From the NCBI RefSeq assembly GCF_046054155.1, contig NZ_JBEQCT010000002.1:558001-622000 (forward strand): a DNA stretch of 64,000 nt, written 5' to 3'. Positions 8,645 to 16,459 of this stretch are shown here, in pieces. Position numbers and translations under genes: made by a program. The DNA comes from Celerinatantimonas yamalensis. Lineage in GTDB: Bacteria > Pseudomonadota > Gammaproteobacteria > Enterobacterales > Celerinatantimonadaceae. How positions within the stretch are numbered: the first letter of the stretch is position 1; each line of letters opens with the position of its first letter. A model generated the notes under the pieces. The model worked only from the letters and a program-made list of their open reading frames with translations. It was not told the origin of the DNA and made no database searches.

Positions 8645-10410
8645 TTAAGTGTCTCCAATAGCTGACATCCCGTAATCGTTTGCATCAATTCAGCAGGTAA
8701 TTGGGCTGTTTGTTCATCCAATAGCTGCTGATATATCGCCAGTGCCTGCGACCAGTTAAATTGCAGCAGCGAAGCACCGATCTGTGCTAAGTGCTGACAA
8801 TAATGAAGCGGCGTTTGAAGTGCCTCATCTTCGGCCATTAAACGGCTGCAGAGCGTTTCAATAAGTGGCTGTAACGGGGCGCGGCGCAGACAACTAGGTG
8901 TACCTAAAACGGTGATCGCTTTCCCCTCATCGCGCAGTCCAAAGCCAAGCTGAGTCAGTTCGCTCAGGTGTTCTTTAAGCCAACGCAAAGACGCTGCTTC
9001 AAGGGCAATTTTTTGGGGTAACAACAGTGGTGCGCGAGTGATCCCACTATCCCACTGCTGCAGAAATTGCTGAGAATAATACCGCTGCCACCCTTGGCCA
9101 AGATTAAGTAATGCTAGCTGAGTCGTTTGATCACCCACCAACAAATAACGTGATTCAATCAGTTGCAAAGGCCGCATGCGAGCTGCTGTGACTAACTCCG
9201 TCTTCGCTGGCAATGATTCGCTGGCGCTATCCAACCATTGCCGCTGCACTTGCACTTGCGACGCTGCCGGTTTTTCTGATGTATAACGCAGCGCCTGCGG
9301 TTGATACTCAGCACGAGGAACTTCGCGAGACTGCTCGACGCTGCTTGATGGCGCCTCTATAGAGCCGTAGTCATGGTAATGTTCCGATATCGGCTGCAGA
9401 TCGGCACCATCTAATTGACTATGCAACACCTCACTGATGATTTTTTGAATATAATCATGGATCAAACGTGCTTGGTGAAAACGGACTTCATGCTTAGTAG
9501 GGTGAACATTGACATCCACTTGATCACAAGGCAACTCAAGATATAAGACAAACGATGGATAAACGTGCTCATCGAGTATGGCCGCAAAGCTTTGGCGAAT
9601 CGCATGCAAAATAAGTTTGTCACGAATAGCCCGACCATTGACATAAAAATACTGATGATCACTATTGCTTCGAGCTACTTCCGGCCTGCCTAACCAACCC
9701 CAAAAATGCAATGATTGATGCTGATTATCTAACGCCCAAGACTGCTCAGTAAAGCCTTTCCCCAAGACGCTGCTCACTCGTCGCTCAAATTGTTCCGGTG
9801 TTTTTGCCGCGCGATAATGGCGCAGCAATTTGCCATTATGCGTGAGCTTGATACTGACAGGATAATAACTTAAAGCGAGCCGTTTTAACTGCTCATCAAT
9901 GTGATTAAATTCAGTTTTTTCACTGCGTAAAAATTTGCGCCGCGCTGGCGTGTTAAAAAATAAGTCTTGCACTTCAACCGAAGTGCCAATCGGATGCGCT
10001 GCCGGGGTGACGACCACGGTCATATCCCGTCCAGAGGCCTGTGCCTGCCACGCATTTTCTTGATCCATGGGTCGCGATGTCATCGTCAAACGGGCCACCG
10101 AGCTAATACTGGCAAGCGCTTCCCCGCGAAACCCCAAGGTATCAATATGCGCCAGATCATCTTGACTGCTGAGCTTGCTGGTTGCATGTCGCGACAATGC
10201 CAACGTGATCTCGGCTTCTGCTACGCCACAACCATTATCACGTACCAAAATACGTTTATGACCACCACGATCTATGACAATTTCAATTTCACTAGCACCT
10301 GCATCAAGGCTGTTTTCCACTAACTCTTTAACCACCGACGCGGGTCGCTCAACCACTTCGCCTGCGGCAATCTGGTTGGCCAGTTGCGCTGGCAAAATTT
10401 GTATTGTCAT
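8641..10410 (-). CDS. mutL: DNA mismatch repair protein MutL
   Basis: Links MutS mismatch recognition to MutH and helicase. The 589 residues contain the GHKL ATPase domain: LVENSLDAGASEIEI with the catalytic Glu, the DNGCGV ATP-binding motif and GFRGEALASISSV. The transducer motif follows with DVNVHPTKHEVRF near residue 300. A variable linker follows (about 340-400) and then the C-terminal dimerisation domain. No DQHA(x)2E(x)4E endonuclease motif is seen, as expected for a MutH-containing gammaproteobacterium. Confidence 0.97.
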   Translation of the reverse strand: MTIQILPAQLANQIAAGEVVERPASVVKELVENSLDAGASEIEIVIDRGGHKRILVRDNGCGVAEAEITLALSRHATSKLSSQDDLAHIDTLGFRGEALASISSVARLTMTSRPMDQENAWQAQASGRDMTVVVTPAAHPIGTSVEVQDLFFNTPARRKFLRSEKTEFNHIDEQLKRLALSYYPVSIKLTHNGKLLRHYRAAKTPEQFERRVSSVLGKGFTEQSWALDNQHQSLHFWGWLGRPEVARSNSDHQYFYVNGRAIRDKLILHAIRQSFAAILDEHVYPSFVLYLELPCDQVDVNVHPTKHEVRFHQARLIHDYIQKIISEVLHSQLDGADLQPISEHYHDYGSIEAPSSSVEQSREVPRAEYQPQALRYTSEKPAASQVQVQRQWLDSASESLPAKTELVTAARMRPLQLIESRYLLVGDQTTQLALLNLGQGWQRYYSQQFLQQWDSGITRAPLLLPQKIALEAASLRWLKEHLSELTQLGFGLRDEGKAITVLGTPSCLRRAPLQPLIETLCSRLMAEDEALQTPLHYCQHLAQIGASLLQFNWSQALAIYQQLLDEQTAQLPAELMQTITGCQLLETLK

Positions 10411-10438
10411 AACACATCCTTAGCTCTTGCCAATCCAA

Positions 10439-11791
10439 TTAGCTTTTCGGAATAATCAATACCTGTCCAATCGCTAATCTATTATTTTTCAACTGGTTGG
10501 TTTGTTTAAGTGCATCGACAGAAGTTTGATAGTGTTTCGCTATAAGTGATAATGAATCACCTCTTTTCACCACATATTTCACTTTTCCATAGTGCAACGC
10601 ATACCAGGTTCCAAGCGGCGGATGCTGACGATAATACTGACGTACGCCGGTAAAAATTGCATTGGCTATCCGTTGCTGATGGCGTGGATTGTTCAGCTCG
10701 CGCTCCTCTCTAGGATTGGTGATGAATCCGGTTTCCACCAGCATGGAAGGAATATCAGGCGCTTTAAGTACGGCTAGACTGGCATGTTGCGGTTTATCTT
10801 TATGCATATAGGTCACTCGCCGCAACTGATTGACAATATCAGTGGCAATCAAAAATCCAGAGTTCATTGAGTGATCCATGCTCATATCTAATAAGGCATG
10901 GGCAAGATATTGGTCGTTCGGCGTTGTTTTAAGCACTTCACCGGCCCCACCTAATAGCTCAGTCGGCTGTTTACTTTGGTCCAACCAACGATTAATTTCT
11001 CGGTTAGCGCGCCGTTCCGATAATACCCACACCGATGCCCCATGGGGCTCTGGCGAAGAAAAACCATCCGCGTGAATAGAGATCAGCATATCGGCATGAT
11101 CTTGACGCGCAATTTGCGAGCGCTTATCCAGTGGAATAAAGTAGTCTGCGTTACGGGTCAGCATCCCTTTCAGGCCTTTTTCACGGTTGAATAAGGCTGC
11201 CAGACGCTTGGCAATCGGCAACGTAACATTTTTTTCGTAGATACCATTTGGACCTATCGCACCCGTATCTTTACCACCATGGCCAGCATCAATGACAATA
11301 ATAATGTCACGCTGATTTTTACTCGCTACCGCTTCAGTTTTTACCGGCTTACCCGTTGAAGCGGAAGCTGCCTGTGGCGCCGGACTGTTATCAGGCAAGT
11401 CAATCACTAACCGTGGGCTTGATTGTTTGGTCGCCGGCAATGGAAATACCGCCGGCTTGACGCGCCGAGACAGATCGAGCACTAAGCGAAAATCATGCTT
11501 CTTTGGCGGATTACTCTGGCGTAGCCGCTTTAACAATTTACCCCAAATTTTGATTTTGCTAAGCGTCACGCGATTATCTGTATCCGCTAGATCAACCACC
11601 AGCCGATCCGGATGACGAAGACGAAAAAAACTAAACTGAGGATCTTTATTTAGCTCAAGGACCACTCGGGTATGTCCAGAACCCGACCACACTCGAATAT
11701 CACTAATTTGATTGGATTGCGCATAGGTGGTGGCACTGATAATCAGCATCACCACCGCGAAGACCCCTTTTTGTAACCACCGCTGCATCAT
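10439..11791 (-). CDS. amiB: N-acetylmuramoyl-L-alanine amidase AmiB
   Basis: Periplasmic zinc amidase that cleaves the stem peptide from muramic acid during cell separation, normally activated by EnvC. The 450-residue protein has a signal peptide ending near ATTYAQ, an AMIN domain (about 28-120), an Amidase_3 domain (about 165-385) and a C-terminal LysM (about 405-448, VVKRGDSLSLIAKHYQ). Zinc and catalytic residues are visible in IDAGHGGKDTGA, IYEKNVTLP, SIHADGF and MLVETGF. The LysM and the place between tsaE and mutL identify AmiB rather than AmiA or AmiC. Confidence 0.95.
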   Translation of the reverse strand: MMQRWLQKGVFAVVMLIISATTYAQSNQISDIRVWSGSGHTRVVLELNKDPQFSFFRLRHPDRLVVDLADTDNRVTLSKIKIWGKLLKRLRQSNPPKKHDFRLVLDLSRRVKPAVFPLPATKQSSPRLVIDLPDNSPAPQAASASTGKPVKTEAVASKNQRDIIIVIDAGHGGKDTGAIGPNGIYEKNVTLPIAKRLAALFNREKGLKGMLTRNADYFIPLDKRSQIARQDHADMLISIHADGFSSPEPHGASVWVLSERRANREINRWLDQSKQPTELLGGAGEVLKTTPNDQYLAHALLDMSMDHSMNSGFLIATDIVNQLRRVTYMHKDKPQHASLAVLKAPDIPSMLVETGFITNPREERELNNPRHQQRIANAIFTGVRQYYRQHPPLGTWYALHYGKVKYVVKRGDSLSLIAKHYQTSVDALKQTNQLKNNRLAIGQVLIIPKS

Positions 11792-11802
11792 AGATTATGT
11801 TA

Positions 11803-12279
11803 TTAACCAGAAATTGAACGTTCTGAGAGTAACTGATTGAGTAATCGTTCTCCCGCGGGCGTATCAGCGCAGCACTGAGCCATGCGTGCCTCCTGCTGAT
11901 ACGTTAAGGTGATAGTCAGATCCGCTTTGCCTAACATTCCAGCACCTTTTTCGGGCCATTCAATAACGGCCACTTGGCCTGGCCCAAAATAATCACGAAT
12001 ACCGATAAACTCAAGTTCTTCAGGATCAGCTAATCGATAAAGATCAAAATGATTCACCTGCCAGTTCGCCAGTTGATAGGGTTCAACCAAGGTATAAGTC
12101 GGACTTTTCACGTTGCCTTGATGACCTAAGCCTTGCACTATCCCTCGCGTTAACGTGGTTTTCCCAGCCCCTAAATCACCATGGAGAAAGATACACAGCG
12201 CTTCACTGATGCTCTGTGCAATCTGCCGTCCTAGCGCCACGGTTGCCTGTGAATCTGCTAATTCAATTTGCCAATTCAT
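11803..12279 (-). CDS. tsaE: tRNA threonylcarbamoyladenosine biosynthesis ATPase TsaE
   Basis: Essential P-loop ATPase that works with TsaB, TsaC and TsaD to make t6A37 in ANN-reading tRNAs. The 158 residues show Walker A LHGDLGAGKTTLTRG near residue 33, SPTYTLVEPY and the HFDLYRL motif, followed by VAVIEWPEKG. The start codon overlaps the nnr stop by four bases (ATGA). The 11-base gap to amiB suggests the same operon. Confidence 0.96.
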   Translation of the reverse strand: MNWQIELADSQATVALGRQIAQSISEALCIFLHGDLGAGKTTLTRGIVQGLGHQGNVKSPTYTLVEPYQLANWQVNHFDLYRLADPEELEFIGIRDYFGPGQVAVIEWPEKGAGMLGKADLTITLTYQQEARMAQCCADTPAGERLLNQLLSERSISG

Positions 12280-13796
12280 CTTTTCTCTTCATCTTCCGGA
12301 TTTACCAATGCCCGAATAGCGGGCAATAGATCGCTTGCCAACATTCCCCGTTCACCTGCTAATGCGGCTACATCAGCAGCTTGACCATGGATGCAAACCG
12401 CCAAACAAAGCGCATCAAAAGCAGGAACATGTTGTGCTAACAAGCCGCCAATCATACCTGAAAGTACATCCCCCATACCACCACTGGCCATACCCGGATT
12501 GCCAACCACCATTAAGCGCACACGTCCATTAGGCTCAGCGACCAAAGAACCCGCCCCTTTCAGTAAGGTGATTGCCTGATAACGCGCGGCTATGGCTCGC
12601 ACGGCGGCAAACCGGTCTTGTTCGATATCTGCTACCGAGCACTTAAGCAACCGCGCGGCTTCTCCCGGATGAGGCGTTAGTATCCAATTATCCCTAACCA
12701 ACGGTGATTGGGCCAGTAAGTTGAGACCATCCGCATCAAGTACCAAGGGTTGTTCACAAGCGGTGATCTGCTGAAATAACCACTTTGACCAATCACTTTG
12801 CCCCAGTCCGGGCCCTAATACCAGCACATCAGCACTGGATACGACGCGCTTGAGCGATGCTTCATCGTTTAAAGACACGTTCTGAGCCATCAGCTCAGGG
12901 CGATTATTCAACACAATCGGTAAATGTTCGCCGTGAGTCACCACATGAACCAATCCAGCCCCAACTCGCTGGCAAGCTTCAGCGGCTAGCCGAATCGCCC
13001 CTGGGGTGCCCAAATCGCCCCCAATCAAACTGACGCGTCCAAACAGCCCTTTGTGGGCGGTGCGAGCACGCGGCGATAACCACGATTTCAATTGAGAATA
13101 ATCAAGACGCTCAAGATCATCTTTGGGCCAATCGACAAGCTGGTTTGAGAGTCCTAAATCAGAGTAATAAAGTTCACCGCAGTAGTTCGCCGCTTGACCG
13201 GTCAGTAGCCCTTGTTTAAGACCAATAAAGGTAAGCGTTACGTTCGCACGAAGCGCTACGCCAAGCGCTTGACCGGTGTCAGCCGATAATCCCGATGGGA
13301 TATCTAGTGCTAAAACCGGCGCTGGATGATCATTCAACGTCTGAATTAACTGCGCGGCATCACTGCGCACTGCGCCGGTAAGTCCTGCGCCAAGTAATCC
13401 ATCGACAATCACATCAACCACAGTTAATGCAGCAATATCAGTGATTGATACAATGCCCTTCGGCAGTGCCACCCAAGCTTGACGCGCTTCATCGGGAAAT
13501 CGGTCGGGATCGCCATGCAGTAACAAACTGACCTGATACCCAGCTTGATAAGCCAAGCGAGCAATCACTAACCCATCGCCACCATTGTTACCACCTCCAA
13601 CCACAATCAACAGCTTTTGCGCGTTCGGAAAGCGTGCTTGTAGCAGCGCAAAGGCACTTTCACCAGCGCGCACCATTAACTGGTAAAGCGACACCCCCGC
13701 ATCAGCAGCCAATTGCGGCTCGGCCTGCTTCACTTGTTCGGCAGTCCATAAAGAATGTGGTAAAGTCGCCGTATAATTTTCCGTTGTATGAATCAT
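12276..13796 (-). CDS. nnr: Bifunctional NAD(P)HX epimerase / ADP-dependent NAD(P)HX dehydratase Nnr
   Basis: Repairs hydrated NADH and NADPH. The N-terminal half (about 1-220) is the YjeF_N epimerase with GGGNNGGDGLVIARL and LALDIPSGLSADTG. The C-terminal half (about 230-500) is the dehydratase with LKGAGSLVA and GNPGMASGGMGDVLSG. The length of 506 residues is normal for the fusion. Its ATG (13794-13796) shares two bases with the queG ATG on the other strand, so the two divergent genes have no spacer and each promoter must lie inside the other gene's coding sequence. Confidence 0.96.
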   Translation of the reverse strand: MIHTTENYTATLPHSLWTAEQVKQAEPQLAADAGVSLYQLMVRAGESAFALLQARFPNAQKLLIVVGGGNNGGDGLVIARLAYQAGYQVSLLLHGDPDRFPDEARQAWVALPKGIVSITDIAALTVVDVIVDGLLGAGLTGAVRSDAAQLIQTLNDHPAPVLALDIPSGLSADTGQALGVALRANVTLTFIGLKQGLLTGQAANYCGELYYSDLGLSNQLVDWPKDDLERLDYSQLKSWLSPRARTAHKGLFGRVSLIGGDLGTPGAIRLAAEACQRVGAGLVHVVTHGEHLPIVLNNRPELMAQNVSLNDEASLKRVVSSADVLVLGPGLGQSDWSKWLFQQITACEQPLVLDADGLNLLAQSPLVRDNWILTPHPGEAARLLKCSVADIEQDRFAAVRAIAARYQAITLLKGAGSLVAEPNGRVRLMVVGNPGMASGGMGDVLSGMIGGLLAQHVPAFDALCLAVCIHGQAADVAALAGERGMLASDLLPAIRALVNPEDEEKR

Positions 13797-14928
13797 GCTT
13801 CAAGATCCTAACTTCGACTTTCATCAATTAGCTCAAGATATCAAGCGCTGGGGCAAAGAGCTAGGTTTTGCCCAAGTGGCCATTACTGACACCGATGTGA
13901 ATGCCCACCAACAATCCTACCGCGATTGGCTAGCTAAAAACTACCATGGACAAATGGCATTCATGCAGCGTAATCAGGAGTTGCGAGCAGATCCCACCAA
14001 GCTGCATCCCAATACACTGCGCATTATTAGCGTGCGAATGAACTATTTGATTCCTCAAGCGGGCTTTGCAGCAACGCTTAGCGATCCGCAACGTGCCTAT
14101 ATCAGCCGTTATGCCTTAGGTCGAGATTATCATAAACTCTTACGCAAGCGCCTCAAACAGCTCGGTGAACAGATCAAAACCGTCTATCAAGACCTCGATG
14201 CACGCCCTTTTGTTGACTCAGCGCCGATCATGGAACGTCCCATTGCTGAAAAAGCGGGGCTCGGTTGGACAGGTAAGCATACGCTGCTGATCAATCAAGA
14301 TGAAGGGTCATGGTTTTTTTTAGGTGAATTACTAGTCAATCTGCCCCTACCTGTTGACCAACCAGTAAGCACCAATTGTGGCAACTGTGTAGCGTGTATG
14401 ACGCAGTGTCCTACCCAAGCGATCATCGCGCCCTATCAGGTTGATGCCAAGCGTTGTATCTCTTATTTAACCATCGAAAATGATGGCCCGATCCCGGTCG
14501 AATTTCGCTCTTTAATGGGCAACCGGATTTATGGCTGTGATGACTGCCAACTCGTGTGTCCTTGGAACCGAGAAAGTTCATTGACAAAAGAGGCTGATTT
14601 TACCGCTCGCCATGAACTGGATAAAGTCACCCTGTTAGAATTATGGAGTTGGGATGAAGCAACCTTTCTGAAACGAACCGAAGGTTCGCCGATTCGCCGA
14701 ATTGGCTATCAACGCTGGCAACGCAATATTGCCGTGGCACTAGGAAATACACCCGCTTCAGCGCGAGTATCTGAAGCGCTAAGGACAAACCGTGATAACG
14801 CAGAACCACTGGTGCAAGAACATATCGACTGGGCGCTTGGTCAACAGCAACAAAAATTAGGTCAAATGACCCGGCAAACTCATCGTTTAATCCGCATTAT
14901 TGAAAAGGGACTGGCGCGTGATGCTTAA
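13795..14928 (+). CDS. queG: Epoxyqueuosine reductase QueG
   Basis: Last step of queuosine synthesis in tRNA: cobalamin- and iron-sulfur-dependent reduction of epoxyqueuosine. The 377-residue protein has the catalytic-domain segment RYALGRDYHKLLRKRLKQLG and WTGKHTLLI. Two 4Fe-4S ferredoxin motifs are visible, CGNCVACMTQCPTQAI and GCDDCQLVCPWN, with C460-type lone cysteine in KRCISYL between them. HEAT-like C-terminal helices follow. The start overlaps the divergent nnr start. Same neighbour as in E. coli. Confidence 0.96.
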   Translation: MLQDPNFDFHQLAQDIKRWGKELGFAQVAITDTDVNAHQQSYRDWLAKNYHGQMAFMQRNQELRADPTKLHPNTLRIISVRMNYLIPQAGFAATLSDPQRAYISRYALGRDYHKLLRKRLKQLGEQIKTVYQDLDARPFVDSAPIMERPIAEKAGLGWTGKHTLLINQDEGSWFFLGELLVNLPLPVDQPVSTNCGNCVACMTQCPTQAIIAPYQVDAKRCISYLTIENDGPIPVEFRSLMGNRIYGCDDCQLVCPWNRESSLTKEADFTARHELDKVTLLELWSWDEATFLKRTEGSPIRRIGYQRWQRNIAVALGNTPASARVSEALRTNRDNAEPLVQEHIDWALGQQQQKLGQMTRQTHRLIRIIEKGLARDA

Positions 14929-15017
14929 ATTAGGTACCTAATATCGAGCGCCGCAGCGGCTAAAGACGAGAACCAGCAAGTTTTAAGCCTTTGGGCTACG
15001 CTGCCTTTTGGCGTTAG
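14929..15017. repeat. Hairpin-rich intergenic tract after queG (palindrome plus three small hairpins)
   Basis: Starts with a 14-base perfect palindrome ATTAGGTACCTAAT one base after the queG stop. It then has GCCGC/GCGGC (14951-14960 region), AGCC/GGCT (14985-14996) and GCC-TTTT-GGC (15003-15012). The right end, GGCGTTAGTTATGC, resembles the end of an integron attC site. The opposite end lacks a convincing partner, so only a weak attC resemblance is claimed. Confidence 0.4.
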
Positions 15018-15527
15018 TTATGCGTTGGATGCCACGATGCTGAAGTTATCTAACCCTTCACGTTGATAAAGATCAACATCCTTTTCAGCGATCATTCCCA
15101 ATTTACGCAGCACGGCTTTAGAGGCAACATTTTCGTGCACTGAAACACCATATAATTTTGAATGTTTGGTATTTTCGAAAAACCACGTGACTAATGCTTT
15201 GGCAGCTTCTGAAATATAGCATTGACCTTCAAACTCTCTTGCAATACCAAATCGAATATCCACATAGTCAGGGTTTGGAGCGTATTCAGCACCGACAAAC
15301 CCCAACTTAACTTCCGGATTTTCTGACAAACAAATGATGAATGTACCAAAGTCATTTACATCCCAGTGATTGATTCGATTGACCAGATAGTCATTTTGCT
15401 GCTCTTTGCTATAAGGCGCTTCGTTTGGAAGAAATTTTGTTTGCGTAGGGCAAGATAAGATGGTGCTAAATATATCCAAATCATCAATGTTTGGTTTTCG
15501 AAGAATTAATCGATCCGTTTCAATCAA
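15018..15527 (-). CDS. GNAT family N-acetyltransferase (RimJ/RimL-like)
   Basis: Probable acetyl-CoA-dependent transferase of the Acetyltransf_3 group; substrate unknown. The 169 residues begin IETDRLILRKPNIDDLD, the typical RimJ/RimL opening, and end with VHENVASKAVLRKLGMIAEKD, the acetyl-CoA-binding and C-terminal motif. The frame starts with TTG at 15527, with AAAGGA nine bases upstream; no ATG gives a better start. The gene is visibly more AT-rich than queG and the next GNAT gene. It abuts a hairpin-rich tract, which suggests later acquisition. Confidence 0.8.
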   Translation of the reverse strand: MIETDRLILRKPNIDDLDIFSTILSCPTQTKFLPNEAPYSKEQQNDYLVNRINHWDVNDFGTFIICLSENPEVKLGFVGAEYAPNPDYVDIRFGIAREFEGQCYISEAAKALVTWFFENTKHSKLYGVSVHENVASKAVLRKLGMIAEKDVDLYQREGLDNFSIVASNA

Positions 15528-15556
15528 AACTCTATTCCTTTTGATAATAGCGGCAG

Positions 15557-16039
15557 TTATTGGCCTAACTCACATAGATACCACGTGTCACAATTGCTGT
15601 GCCCTGTCATACCCAGAGGCGCGTTTAAACGCACAAAACCATTACGCCGATAGAGCTTTTGCGCACTATCCATATGGGCCAGTGTTTCTAAGTAGCATTG
15701 CTGATAGCGTTGGCGGGCAAATGTGAGGCACTGCGTCATCAATTGTTGCCCTAATCCTTGACCTCGACCTGCACCGAGCAAGTACATTTTTTGTAATTCA
15801 CAGAGTTGCTCTGTCCCATCTAACGGCCCGATACCTGCACCGCCTAAAACCTCGCCATTATCATCCAGCGCAACCCAATAACTGCGATCAGCGCCTTGAT
15901 AAAACTGACTGAGTGATGCTAAGTGCGGATCGGCGCAGGCATACCCCGCACCGACGGCACCAAATTCAGCTAACACATCCCGCACAATCGTGGCGATAGC
16001 GAGGTCATGCTGAGGTTGAATCAATTCAATAGTGGCCAT
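15557..16039 (-). CDS. GNAT family N-acetyltransferase
   Basis: Small 160-residue acetyltransferase (Acetyltransf_1 fold). The acetyl-CoA-binding motif is LQKMYLLGAGRGQGLGQQLM, followed by the conserved YLETLAHMDSAQKLYRRNGF. Substrate unknown. The start ATG at 16039 has a GGAG eight bases upstream; the frame could open 16 codons earlier but without a ribosome-binding site. It lies 63 bases beyond the tRNA-Gly terminator, so it must have its own promoter. It is followed after 29 bases by the second GNAT gene on the same strand. Confidence 0.85.
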   Translation of the reverse strand: MATIELIQPQHDLAIATIVRDVLAEFGAVGAGYACADPHLASLSQFYQGADRSYWVALDDNGEVLGGAGIGPLDGTEQLCELQKMYLLGAGRGQGLGQQLMTQCLTFARQRYQQCYLETLAHMDSAQKLYRRNGFVRLNAPLGMTGHSNCDTWYLCELGQ

Positions 16040-16101
16040 GAGATCTCCGATACGAATGAACACTCGCCCAAAAGCCGTGCGTAGCATAAATCCGGCAAAT
16101 T

Positions 16102-16131
16102 AAAAAAGCCCTGTATCTGCAGGGCTTTTTT
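16102..16131 (-). terminator. Rho-independent terminator after solitary tRNA-Gly
   Basis: Stem AAGCCCTG/CAGGGCTT with 6-base loop and T-tract, four bases beyond the 3' end of the tRNA gene on the minus strand. It looks like the original end of the split tRNA-Gly operon. Confidence 0.9.
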
Positions 16132-16135
16132 AATT

Positions 16136-16211
16136 TGGAGCGGCACACGAGGTTCGAACTCGTGACCTCGACCTTGGCAAGGTCGCGCTCTACCAACTGA
16201 ACTAGTGCCGC
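16136..16211 (-). tRNA. tRNA-Gly (anticodon GCC), solitary copy
   Basis: 76 bases including encoded CCA. The cloverleaf is complete: acceptor GCGGCAC/GTGCCGC, anticodon stem around TTGCCAA, T-loop TTCGAAC. Compared with the three copies at 27484-27756 it has T instead of C at position 11, which turns the C11-G24 pair of the D stem into a wobble. It has a terminator directly downstream, but no promoter as good as that of the triple cluster is visible upstream. Confidence 0.97.
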
Positions 16212-16459
16212 AATATAACGCCTTACTGATGAAGTATCTATTTGATAAGCGTCAGTATTTTAAATGAGTCTTAAAAAATATGGGAGTTATTATGGCCAGC
16301 TTTGCTGCTTCTCGCAAGTCATTTTTGCTGGCGCGTCACCGACCTTGAATGTCGTCCACGGCTTAACCATCATAATAAATATAATTTTATATCGTGTGCA
16401 ACTTGACCCCCCAGATTATGCTAGCTAGGATTTGCCTGACACTCACAAGAGCGAAAATA

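Noticed and set aside
14929..15017. Full attC site (integron cassette boundary)
   Set aside because: Only one end resembles an attC core; the complementary end and the paired inner boxes are not convincing, and no integrase is in the window.
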